Shown here in pieces: positions 6,836 through 13,224 of a stretch of DNA of 13,224 bases. Location: assembly GCA_945788445.1 (NCBI GenBank), contig CALZMA010000007.1, forward strand, positions 1 to 13,224, in the 5' to 3' direction. The translations under genes and the position numbers were made by a program. The notes below the pieces were generated by a model. That model saw only the letters and a list, made by a program, of their open reading frames with translations. It was not told where the DNA came from and searched no databases. Numbering within the stretch: position 1 is the stretch's first letter; every line of letters starts with the position of its first letter. This DNA comes from an uncultured Bacteroidales bacterium (GTDB lineage Bacteria; Bacteroidota; Bacteroidia; Bacteroidales; Bacteroidaceae).

Positions 6836-7594
6836 TTAGAGCAGTTCAAATCTTTCTTTGAGTTTTGCGAAATACCTTCTGGAGGCAATCACTTCCATCC
6901 CGCCAAAGGGAGGAGCCAGGCGGCAGCGCTGCGTGTTGTTCTCCACCGCCGTGAGGTACGTGAGGTTGAGGATGCACGTGTTGCTGATGCGCGCCAGGAT
7001 AGGGTGAAGGGCGAGGAGGTCCGTAGCCGAGGTGCCGCGTTTCAGTGTGTGGCAGGAATTGTCCGTCAAGAGGAGTTGCCACGAGCGCTGTTCGCCGTTG
7101 TACTGGAACATCAGGATTTGCTCCATCTTGATGAAGAGAATTTCGCTCACCGTCTGGATAGCCAGCTTGTGCGTCGTCGGCAGGAGTTCGCCCTGCGGGA
7201 AGTGGCTGACAGTATTCCGGGCACTGACAATGCGTTCGATGACGGTGCGCAGTTCGCTCTGCTTGTACGGCTTCAGGAGGAAGTCGAAGGCCGAGTGGCG
7301 GATGGCATCGATCATGTAGTCCGTGTAGGCCGTGTAGAAGACCACCTTGAAGGTGAAGTTCAGCCGGGGGCGGATGGATTGCAGAAACTCCAAGCCGGTC
7401 TTACCCGGGACTTCCACGTCGAGGAACAGCACATCGGGCTGGACCTCCAGCAGCGGGAGCGTGGCTTCGACGTAGTTGGTAAAGGTGAGCACATTCCCAA
7501 ATTCGGGCGCGGCGCGCAAGTCGTCTGCCAAAGTCTGGGCTGCAGCGAGGTTGTCGTCTACGATGATGGCTGTGAGTCCTTTCTTAGCTGTCAT
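6836..7594 (-). CDS. LytTR-family DNA-binding response regulator
   Basis: A two-domain transcriptional regulator of 252 residues. The receiver domain (about 8-125) has the acidic pair D13-D14, the phospho-acceptor D59 in VLFLDVEVPG, T88 in FYTAY, and K108 in LLKPY: the full active-site set. The C-terminal half (about 140-250) has the beta-rich LytTR pattern, with KLAIQTVSEILFIKMEQILMF near the start and a basic IASRRYFAKLKERF end. Proteins of this type bind short direct repeats upstream of target genes and are usually paired with a 5TM or other sensor kinase. No kinase gene lies beside it in the window. It is transcribed alone on the minus strand, convergent with the nitroreductase. A -7 box sits 114 bases upstream of the ATG, with a palindromic repeat in between. 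Confidence 0.94.
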   Translation of the reverse strand: MTAKKGLTAIIVDDNLAAAQTLADDLRAAPEFGNVLTFTNYVEATLPLLEVQPDVLFLDVEVPGKTGLEFLQSIRPRLNFTFKVVFYTAYTDYMIDAIRHSAFDFLLKPYKQSELRTVIERIVSARNTVSHFPQGELLPTTHKLAIQTVSEILFIKMEQILMFQYNGEQRSWQLLLTDNSCHTLKRGTSATDLLALHPILARISNTCILNLTYLTAVENNTQRCRLAPPFGGMEVIASRRYFAKLKERFELL

Positions 7595-7604
7595 GTCAAT
7601 TCAG

Positions 7605-7684
7605 TTAGGAATGAGGAATTAGGAATGAGGAATTGGGCTGCGCCGATGGAACGCGGAGCAATTCCACATTCCTTATTCCTCATT
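7605..7684. repeat. Palindromic element with tandem 14-base repeat in the regulator's 5' region
   Basis: TTAGGAATGAGGAA occurs twice in tandem at 7605-7618 and 7619-7632. The segment 7610-7634 is inversely repeated at 7660-7684, matching at 23 of 25 positions around a 25-base GC-rich spacer. The element lies between the response regulator ATG and its predicted -7 box, so it would be transcribed as part of the leader and could fold into a long hairpin. Its units recur upstream of the nitroreductase. It is probably a dispersed intergenic repeat of the genome; a cis-regulatory role is possible but unshown. Confidence 0.75.
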
Positions 7685-7707
7685 GGCCACAAGGTTTTTT
7701 CGCATTG

Positions 7708-7715
7708 CAAATGTA
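7708..7715 (-). promoter_or_regulatory. Predicted -7 box of the LytTR regulator
   Basis: On the minus strand this reads TACATTTG, an exact TAnnTTTG match. The corresponding -33 position reads TTTT rather than TTTG, so the site is only half supported. If used, transcription starts near 7700 and gives a leader of roughly 105 bases that includes the palindrome. Confidence 0.5.
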
Positions 7716-7849
7716 CATTCTTTTTCCATTTGAAAAAATGTGTTTGGTCGAATGCGGGGATTAAGCGGCTGTGAGTCGGGGTTAAGTGGCTGAAAATAGT
7801 GTTTGAATGGTTAATTTTTTTTGACCGGCAGCAGCTTTTTGTCTTCTTT

Positions 7850-7905
7850 AAGAAAACAGAAAAAGTGGCAACTCGGCGGGACACCTGTCCCGGCCGAATT
7901 GCCAC
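7850..7905 (-). terminator. Intrinsic terminator of the PpiD-like gene
   Basis: The segment 7865-7905 forms a long hairpin. GTGGCAA pairs with TTGCCAC at the base and GGGACA pairs with TGTCCC near the tip, with one mismatch and one bulge between. Read on the minus strand, the stem is followed directly by TTTTTCTGTTTTCTT. It begins 43 bases past the stop of the isomerase gene and suits termination in that direction. Confidence 0.88.
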
Positions 7906-7948
7906 TGTGTGGGGAACTGCACGGAAGGGTGCAGTCGGATGTTGTTTC

Positions 7949-10144
7949 TTAGAACTGGTAGCGGTGGTCTACGAGGTCCGACTCGTGAACCATCAGGTAG
8001 TTGAACACGGCCTGGTAAGCGCGCTGGCCGATGGCCTGGGCGCTTTGTGCCATTTCGGCGGCCTGGTCAAACTTGGCCGTGGCAGCCTGCTGTCCCGTCA
8101 CCTTCACGAGGTAGATGGCCGCAGCGCCCTGCACGGGCTTCGAGTACTTGCCCACAGCCGTCTGGGCGATGGCGCCGGCGAGCTTGGGTTCGGGCGTGTT
8201 CACGCCGGTTACCATGGGGTAGCCCGAGAGCGTCTGGTCCGTGAGCGAAGCCATGAGCGAGCCCTTCACCTTCTGGAGATCAGCCGTGGTCTTGGCGTTC
8301 TTGGCCATGGCGAGTGCCTTTTCAGCCTTCTTGTTCTGCTTCACCACAGCGGTGAGGAAAGCCTTCACTTCGGCATTGTCCCAGGGGAGGTAGCCCTTCT
8401 TGTTCGTAGCCGTCACGCAAGCCACGAGCAGGTGGTCGTTGGCGCGGCCGCACTCGTAGAGGCGGGAAACCTGGCCGGCTTCAGCTTCGTCGAAAATCCA
8501 GCGGGCGCAATCCTTGGCCTGGCTGCCGCCGATGCGGGCGGGAATGATGTTCTGGAGCGGCGTATAGCCGGGGAGTTCGTTCAGCGAGTAGCCGTTCTTG
8601 GCAGCGTTCTTTTCGATAGAAGCGATGTCCTTGTTCTGGGCCAGGAAGCGGTTGAACTTGCTGAGTTCGTCTTCGTAAGTCTTCTTGGAGAAGTTGAGGG
8701 GGCACTTCACGATAGCCACGTTGTACTTCGTAACCATCTTGCGGCGGTCGAGCACTTCCACAACGGCTGCGCCCTGTTCGCTCGTGATGAGGCCCTTTGA
8801 GCCGGAGCCGATGGCGAAGAGCTGCTTGAGGTAGTCAGCGCTCTCTTCGGGAAGGCCGAACTGCTCGTACTGGTTAGAGGTAAGCCATACAGAGTCGGAG
8901 CGCTGGCCATACTTCTTGGCGAGTTCGGCAAACGAAGCACCGCCGTTGAGGGCGTTCAGAATGGAGTCGGCCTGAGCCTTGCGGGCTTCGGGCGTGGCAG
9001 CGACGGCTGCAATCTGGCGGTAGAGGATAGAGTCGGGAGCTTCCGTCTTGGCAATGAGCTTCAGCGTGTTGATGGTGTTGTCCTGCATGTTGTAGTAGGT
9101 CTCCTTCACTGAGCCCACGGCCATCGAGTCGAGGTGCTTCGAAACGTCCGGCATCATGCGGAAAGCCTGCTTGCTGAGGGGGAGGTTCGTGTAGAGCACT
9201 TCAGAGCCCGAGGTGCGCACGATGTTGGCCACATCCTCCGAGTTGCGCAGGTCGTTTTCGAAGCCCTGCACCTTCTTCGTGAGGTCGGCACGGTCGGCAG
9301 CGCTGGCCACCACAGCCACGTCGATGAACTTCACGTCGCGGGTGGGGACGGGCGAGAAGAAGCGTTCCTTATACTGCTCGTAGGCAGCCTTCAGCTCGTC
9401 GTCGCTGACAGCCACGTCCTTGTCGGCCACCACGCTGTAGGGCAGTGCAGCCACTTCGGCGTTCTTCTTCACGTTGCGTTCGTCGAAGGCGGCACGGGCG
9501 GCGATGGGGTTGGACACGAAGCCCATGGCGAAGAGCATGTTGTACTTGTTCGAGAGGAGCTCGTCGCGGAGCTGCTTTTCAGAGTAGTCCCAGAGCTTCT
9601 TGATCATCTGGATTTGCTCGATAGCGTCCGGGTTGTTGGCCTGCTGAGCCTGCTGGAGCGTCTTCTTGTAGTCCTTGAGGAACTGCTGGAGCTGGGCCAG
9701 GTCGAAGCGTCCCGTCTGGGGGTTGCCGAAGATGCCGGCCACCATCTGGAGGCTCTGTGCCGTGCCCTGGCGGAGGGCTTCCTGCACTTCGCCGTCGGTC
9801 ACGTAGAGGCCGAGCTTGTCACACTCGTGCTGAACCATCTGGTTCTGGACGAACTGCTGCCAGACCTGCTCGCGGATTTGTTCGGTCTGCTGGTCGGTGA
9901 GGTTGCCTTCCTGTCCCTGCATGCGCATCTGGATTTTAGCCATTTCGCTCTGTTCTTCAACGAGGGTCTGGAAGTCCTGGATTGAGAGTTTCTTGCCGAA
10001 CACCTCGCCCACCTGGCTACGGTCCATGTTGGACGTAGTTTCGATGGAGCGGAAGAACTCTTCGGCAATGAAAGCAAAGAGGGCGAGGCCCAGCACGCCC
10101 ACAAGCAGGGCACCTTTGCTTCGAATCGTTTGTAATGCTGCCAT
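7949..10144 (-). CDS. ppiD: Membrane-anchored peptidyl-prolyl isomerase, PpiD/SurA-like
   Basis: A 731-residue periplasmic folding factor. The N-terminus has a short cytoplasmic part, then one hydrophobic anchor (about 12-28, GALLVGVLGLALFAFIA), matching PpiD topology. A SurA-N-like helical region covers about 40-260 and is rich in Gln (TDQQTEQIREQVWQQFVQNQMVQ). A parvulin-type rotamase domain lies around 372-470, with ASFAELAKKYGQRSDS and the GLITSEQGAAVVEVLDRR end. A further region of about 260 residues follows and ends in a helical tail, as in Bacteroidota homologues, which are longer than the E. coli protein (623 residues). The likely role is chaperoning outer-membrane proteins from the outer face of the inner membrane. 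It lies 129 bases downstream of lptC with its own -7 box. The assignment to PpiD rather than SurA rests on the anchor and length. Confidence 0.9.
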   Translation of the reverse strand: MAALQTIRSKGALLVGVLGLALFAFIAEEFFRSIETTSNMDRSQVGEVFGKKLSIQDFQTLVEEQSEMAKIQMRMQGQEGNLTDQQTEQIREQVWQQFVQNQMVQHECDKLGLYVTDGEVQEALRQGTAQSLQMVAGIFGNPQTGRFDLAQLQQFLKDYKKTLQQAQQANNPDAIEQIQMIKKLWDYSEKQLRDELLSNKYNMLFAMGFVSNPIAARAAFDERNVKKNAEVAALPYSVVADKDVAVSDDELKAAYEQYKERFFSPVPTRDVKFIDVAVVASAADRADLTKKVQGFENDLRNSEDVANIVRTSGSEVLYTNLPLSKQAFRMMPDVSKHLDSMAVGSVKETYYNMQDNTINTLKLIAKTEAPDSILYRQIAAVAATPEARKAQADSILNALNGGASFAELAKKYGQRSDSVWLTSNQYEQFGLPEESADYLKQLFAIGSGSKGLITSEQGAAVVEVLDRRKMVTKYNVAIVKCPLNFSKKTYEDELSKFNRFLAQNKDIASIEKNAAKNGYSLNELPGYTPLQNIIPARIGGSQAKDCARWIFDEAEAGQVSRLYECGRANDHLLVACVTATNKKGYLPWDNAEVKAFLTAVVKQNKKAEKALAMAKNAKTTADLQKVKGSLMASLTDQTLSGYPMVTGVNTPEPKLAGAIAQTAVGKYSKPVQGAAAIYLVKVTGQQAATAKFDQAAEMAQSAQAIGQRAYQAVFNYLMVHESDLVDHRYQF

Positions 10145-10197
10145 TTTAGATGTTTATGTTTTTTGTTTTGTTAATTTTCTGTAGGGAATAGGACGCG

Positions 10198-10205
10198 CAA
10201 AGGTA
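10198..10205 (-). promoter_or_regulatory. Predicted -7 box of the PpiD-like gene
   Basis: On the minus strand this reads TACCTTTG, an exact TAnnTTTG match, about 53 bases before the ATG. No clear TTTG is seen 19-20 bases upstream, so the promoter is incomplete by consensus. It would let the isomerase be expressed separately from lptC. Confidence 0.55.
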
Positions 10206-10273
10206 GGGATTTTTTCTTAAATCCATGGGTTTGCTACGAAAAAAGCGTGTTTTACCCCGTTCGGGAGGACTAA

Positions 10274-10954
10274 TCAGAAGCCTTTGCGCCGGCTTTGCGG
10301 GGCATCGCGGAGGGGCTGGACCGAGTCCGTTTCGGCCGTGTCGGCGGGGGCAGCAGCGGGTGCGGCGGGCGACTCGCTGAAGCTGTCCGACATGGGCAGG
10401 AAACCCTTCGACTGCTTCACGTGGTACTGCGTGGGCTTTCCGCCGCGGAGCGTGGCACGGAACCAGTTGCCCTCGATTTCCTGTTCGGGCTGCGTGAGCC
10501 GCGTGTAGACGTTCGAGTAGAAGAGGTTCGAGCGGATGTCCCAGAAGAGTTCCTCCGTGGTGAGGAGCGTCTGGTCCTCGCGGTTGTCGAGCACCACGTG
10601 TCCGCGGAGCTTGCAGAGGTTCTGGTCGTAGATCCAGGCGCTGTCGGCGGTGAGGTAGAGGTTCACCTTGAACTTGTCGTCGTAGCGTTCGATGAAGATG
10701 CCTTTGGGAAACTCCCACCGCGGCGGCGTGGTCTTGTCGAAGATGCGCCACTCCTCGGCAATCACCTTATAGCGGATGACCCCCGAGTCCGAGATGAGTT
10801 TGCTCACGCCGCGTGTCACCATCACGGGCAGCGAGTCGCGGCCCGTGACGGCACTGCCCATCGGCGGCGCTTCGCCTCCGCAGGCTGTGGCCAGCGCAAG
10901 GAGCCCCCCGAGCAGGGTGGCTATGAGGAGTAGGTGGAAGGGAGTGCGGCTCAT
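10274..10954 (-). CDS. lptC: LPS export protein LptC, predicted lipoprotein
   Basis: LptC is the periplasmic bridge component of the Lpt machine that takes lipopolysaccharide from LptB2FG toward LptA. The chosen ATG at 10954 gives 226 residues with a lipoprotein signal: basic/hydrophobic MSRTPFHLLLIATLLGGLLA, then ATA-Cys with Cys25 as the predicted lipidated residue. An in-frame ATG at 10993 would add 13 polar residues before the signal and is less likely. The body (about 40-195) has the LptC pattern of short beta strands, including GVIRYKVIAEEWRIFD, WEFPKGIFIERYD, ADSAWIYDQNLCKLRGHVVL and TEELFWD. The last 35 residues are low-complexity Ala/Pro/Asp. E. coli LptC is instead anchored by a transmembrane helix; lipoprotein forms are common in Bacteroidota. 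It lies 92 bases after the outer-membrane protein gene. Confidence 0.9.
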   Translation of the reverse strand: MSRTPFHLLLIATLLGGLLALATACGGEAPPMGSAVTGRDSLPVMVTRGVSKLISDSGVIRYKVIAEEWRIFDKTTPPRWEFPKGIFIERYDDKFKVNLYLTADSAWIYDQNLCKLRGHVVLDNREDQTLLTTEELFWDIRSNLFYSNVYTRLTQPEQEIEGNWFRATLRGGKPTQYHVKQSKGFLPMSDSFSESPAAPAAAPADTAETDSVQPLRDAPQSRRKGF

Positions 10955-10975
10955 GGATAGAGAATCGTGGTGGGG

Positions 10976-11005
10976 GCTGCGGCTTCCCCGCACGGGGGCG
11001 CAGCG
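10976..11005 (-). other. GC-rich hairpin in the lptC leader
   Basis: GCTGCG at 10976-10981 pairs with CGCAGC at 11000-11005, and CCCCG 10987-10991 pairs with CGGGG 10994-10998 within it. An AT-only run TATATATATAAT (11019-11030) lies just upstream in the reading direction. There is no T tract after the hairpin on the minus strand, so it is not a normal terminator. It may be an intercistronic stability or processing structure. The function is unknown. Confidence 0.4.
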
Positions 11006-11046
11006 GTTGGGGCGTGCTATATATATAATAAGGAGTGGGTGGACGG

Positions 11047-12372
11047 CTATTCAGCCTTCCACTTCATGAACCAGCGTTCGTTGAAGGAGAGGCCGATGCA
11101 GAAGCGCAGGTAGTTTTCTGTCACCATCGTCTTCAGCTTCGGTTCCACGCGTTCGTACTGCACCGTGAAGTTGAGGAGCGAGCGGTTGTTGTAGCGGTTC
11201 GTGATGGGGAGCGCCACGCCGAGGCTCGCCTGGTAGCTGCGCGGTCCGTCCTGTCCGTCCACCTTCGTGTAGGGCGTGGAGTAAGCCAGGCCGAGGCGGT
11301 AGCGGATGCGGTGGTTCCACTTGAGGCTCTCGGGGTTGCGCACGTATTCCATGCCGAGGCTCACGCGGTGGCGGTCGGTGTAGTTACCCTTCACGGCCGT
11401 GTAGAACGGTTCGCCCGCCACGTTCACCACCGAGGGCGAATGGGCCGAACCCCATTTCTGGAGCGTGTAGTCCGCACCGATGCGGAGCGAATGGCCGTGG
11501 CTCCACGTGATGCCCGCGCCCAGCGTGTGGGGCAGGGAGAAGGCGTTGGCGGCCGTCAGCGTGTCGGAGGCAAGGATGGAAGAGCTGGAAGTCTTCTGGT
11601 TGTAGTAGCAGGCCGGGCGGTTGATGTCGTGTCCCAGTCCGTAGACCACGCCGAGCGTCAGGCGGTCCTTGGCCCCGAGCGAGTAGGCGTACTGCAGGCC
11701 GAAGTCCAGCTTGTAGGTGCGGAGGTTCGCATCGTAGACTTGGCGCGAGGAGTTGATGTTCGTGTCGTCGAACGTCATGTAGACAATATGGTTCAGGTTG
11801 CCCCAGAGGTAGCCCGCGTTGGCACCCACCGAGAGCGCGTGCTTGGGCGTGGAGAAAGCGTTCCAGCCCAGGCCCAGGTAAGCCTCGTGCAGGCCGCCGT
11901 CGCCCGAGAAGGTCGTGGTTTGGGTGATGTCGTCGTGTCCCGAGCTGATTTTCTTCTCCGAGGTAGTGTTGTAGCCCACGGTCGAGAAGGGGATGAGGCC
12001 CAGCGACATGCCCAGCTTCGGGGCAATGCGGAAGCCCGCCGTGATGTAGTCGACGGAGGTGTTCTTCGCGTTCGTCTTCGTGCCGCCCGCGCTCACGTTG
12101 GCGTTTTGCAGCGAGAGTCCGAAGTCGAAGAGGAAGGTGAGCGAGTCGATGGCCGCGTAGGAGGCCGGGTTGAGTGTGTTGAGCTGTTTGCTGTCGGCCA
12201 TGCCGTAGGCTGTACCTGCCATGGCTTTGTTGAAAGCGTTGCCGCCGTCGGCCAGCAGGCCCATGCCGTAGCGGGAATAGGGCGAGTTGCTGCCGTTGGT
12301 TTGGGCAAACGTGGGGAGTGCAGTGGCAGCGGCGATGAGCGCCGTGCAGCCTATTCGGTGGAGGTGGTTCAT
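11047..12372 (-). CDS. Outer-membrane beta-barrel protein, Bacteroidota SPYSRYG family
   Basis: A 441-residue predicted outer-membrane barrel. A Sec signal peptide covers residues 1-23 (MNHLHRIGCTALIAAATALPTFA) with cleavage before Gln24. The mature N-terminus has NSPYSRYGMGLL (29-40), followed by a conserved-looking hatch-like part (AMAGTAYGMADSKQLNTLNPASYAA). The rest is alternating amphipathic strands with Gly/Asn/Tyr/Trp-rich turns typical of a barrel. The family resembles FadL/OmpP1-like transport proteins, but no substrate can be inferred. The antisense frame (11035-12456) is longer, but it is Val/Arg/His/Gly-rich, has no signal peptide and reads against the operon. The gene sits between coaX (43 bases away) and lptC (92 bases), consistent with one envelope-related transcript. 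Confidence 0.88.
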   Translation of the reverse strand: MNHLHRIGCTALIAAATALPTFAQTNGSNSPYSRYGMGLLADGGNAFNKAMAGTAYGMADSKQLNTLNPASYAAIDSLTFLFDFGLSLQNANVSAGGTKTNAKNTSVDYITAGFRIAPKLGMSLGLIPFSTVGYNTTSEKKISSGHDDITQTTTFSGDGGLHEAYLGLGWNAFSTPKHALSVGANAGYLWGNLNHIVYMTFDDTNINSSRQVYDANLRTYKLDFGLQYAYSLGAKDRLTLGVVYGLGHDINRPACYYNQKTSSSSILASDTLTAANAFSLPHTLGAGITWSHGHSLRIGADYTLQKWGSAHSPSVVNVAGEPFYTAVKGNYTDRHRVSLGMEYVRNPESLKWNHRIRYRLGLAYSTPYTKVDGQDGPRSYQASLGVALPITNRYNNRSLLNFTVQYERVEPKLKTMVTENYLRFCIGLSFNERWFMKWKAE

Positions 12373-12415
12373 TGTGCTTGTGAAAAGAGAGCAGCGGTGC
12401 GCAGCGGCTCGCTTG

Positions 12416-13144
12416 CTATGGGTGGGTTGAAAGATGATGTTCGAGGATGCGGTTGAGCCCCCTTTCGACGAGTGCGTCGTGGCGCTCTACGTGGATTTCC
12501 CGGGCGAAGCGTGGCCCGTTGCCTCCCGTAATGAACACGCAGCCTTGGGGGCTGTCGAGGAGGAACCGGCGGATGTAGCCCTTGATTTCGTGGTCGATGC
12601 CTTGCAGCACCCCCGCGCGGATGGCCGTTTCGGTGTCGCGGCCCACGGGCGGGGCGGGCTTGTCGGCCTGGACGAGTGGCAGCCTTGCGGTCTGTTCGTG
12701 GAGCGCGCGCAGCCGCATGCCTACGCCGGGGGAGATGTTGCCGCCGAGGTAGCGTTCGCCCCCTTGTACGAAGTCGTAGGTGATGCAAGTGCCCACATCG
12801 ACGATGAGCAGGTCCGTCTGCGGTCTGAGCGAGGCAGCGCCCACGGCGGCGGCGAGGCGGTCGGCCCCGAGCGTCTGGGGCGTGTCGTAGTCGCAGTGGA
12901 GGGGTGTAGGCGTCGCGCCCGTCACGTGGAGTCCCCACGGGGCCAGTTGTTGCAGCAGGTCCATGGGGTAATCCTCCTCGGGTCCTACAACGGCCCATGC
13001 GCAGGCTTCGGGTTTGAAGTCTGCGGCGAGCTGTTTGAGTTCTTGGGCCCAATGTCCGTCGATGCGTTTGCGCAGCACCAACTCGCTACCGTCGAACACG
13101 GCGGCCTTGGCCGAAGAGTTGCCTATATCGACGATGAGGTTCAT
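12416..13144 (-). CDS. coaX: Type III pantothenate kinase
   Basis: CoaX phosphorylates pantothenate using ATP, the first step of coenzyme A synthesis; type III enzymes need a monovalent cation and are not feedback-inhibited by CoA. All family motifs are visible in the 242-residue protein: DIGNSS phosphate-binding loop at 6-11, TLGADR at 91-96, DVGTCITYD at 116-124, GGNISPG at 134-140 and ITGGNG at 205-210. The acetate-kinase/ASKHA fold is implied. Length is normal for the family (about 240-260). It is the first gene after the promoter at 13176-13206 and probably leads the coaX-omp-lptC transcript. Confidence 0.96.
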   Translation of the reverse strand: MNLIVDIGNSSAKAAVFDGSELVLRKRIDGHWAQELKQLAADFKPEACAWAVVGPEEDYPMDLLQQLAPWGLHVTGATPTPLHCDYDTPQTLGADRLAAAVGAASLRPQTDLLIVDVGTCITYDFVQGGERYLGGNISPGVGMRLRALHEQTARLPLVQADKPAPPVGRDTETAIRAGVLQGIDHEIKGYIRRFLLDSPQGCVFITGGNGPRFAREIHVERHDALVERGLNRILEHHLSTHP

Positions 13145-13175
13145 TCACGAAAACGTTGTGTTGGTTTTTGGGGGC

Positions 13176-13206
13176 AAAGATAGTGCAAACCGAATGCAAT
13201 GCAAAA
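13176..13206 (-). promoter_or_regulatory. Bacteroidota-type promoter of the coaX operon
   Basis: On the minus strand TTTG (13206-13203) is followed after exactly 19 bases by TATCTTTG (13183-13176), matching the -33 TTTG and -7 TAnnTTTG consensus. Transcription would begin around 13168, leaving a leader of about 24 bases before the coaX ATG at 13144. This is the best promoter in the window on that strand. Confidence 0.87.
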
Positions 13207-13224
13207 GAAAAGCGGAATGATTTT

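Noticed and set aside
7605..7684. Possible CRISPR-like or phage attachment repeat
   Set aside because: Only two tandem units without spacers of uniform length, no cas genes or integrase nearby, and a clear inverted symmetry instead.
7799..8800. Plus-strand frame of 333 codons over the PpiD-like gene's 3' end
   Set aside because: It runs through the terminator hairpin and is antisense to a well-supported gene; its composition is typical of a shadow frame.
11035..12456. Open plus-strand frame of 473 codons, longer than the opposite outer-membrane protein gene
   Set aside because: No signal peptide, motif or domain, and a Val/Arg/His/Gly-rich composition. The opposite strand encodes a signal peptide, a SPYSRYG start and barrel-like strands, and it fits the operon direction.

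Overview
The window looks like chromosomal DNA from a Bacteroidota bacterium, most likely a GC-rich member of the Bacteroidales (Prevotellaceae-like). Three things support this. Promoter boxes of the Bacteroidota type (TTTG, then TAnnTTTG about 19-20 bases later) precede tRNA-His and coaX, and the -7 half alone precedes the PpiD-like gene and the response regulator. The outer-membrane protein carries the SPYSRYG-type N-terminus common in that phylum. The gene set (lipoprotein LptC next to coaX, LytTR regulator, Mfd) fits too. No transposase, phage gene, CRISPR array or defence module is visible, so this is mostly conserved core genome.

Left part, plus strand (1-5640): a YjjU-type patatin-like phospholipase, open to the window edge, overlaps the start of mfd, the transcription-repair coupling factor. 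A 202-base intergenic region follows. It holds a long imperfect palindrome and a 28-codon candidate leader ORF whose stop overlaps the start of an ECF-like sigma factor. The sigma factor is followed after 33 bases by a four-helix membrane protein of unknown function, which may be its partner.

Middle (5640-7950): tRNA-His with its own promoter and terminator, then a small FMN nitroreductase ending in a strong terminator. Next comes about 420 bases with no credible gene but several predicted hairpins. A minus-strand LytTR response regulator follows with no kinase beside it. Its 5' region contains a second palindrome built from a tandem 14-base word.

Right part, all minus strand (7949-13224): from a well-formed promoter near 13190, coaX (coenzyme A synthesis), a beta-barrel outer-membrane protein and lipoprotein LptC (LPS export) are read in series. 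A large membrane-anchored PpiD/SurA-type peptidyl-prolyl isomerase follows with its own -7 box, and a strong terminator closes it. The last three genes form an envelope-biogenesis group: LPS transport, an outer-membrane barrel and periplasmic folding.

I found no clear new multi-gene system. The parts least explained by genes are the intergenic elements: two palindromes of the same design but different sequence, a half copy of one before the nitroreductase, shared words near 6510, and a long two-tier hairpin at 6597-6663. The sigma factor/membrane protein pair with its overlapping leader ORF is the best candidate for an undescribed regulatory unit.
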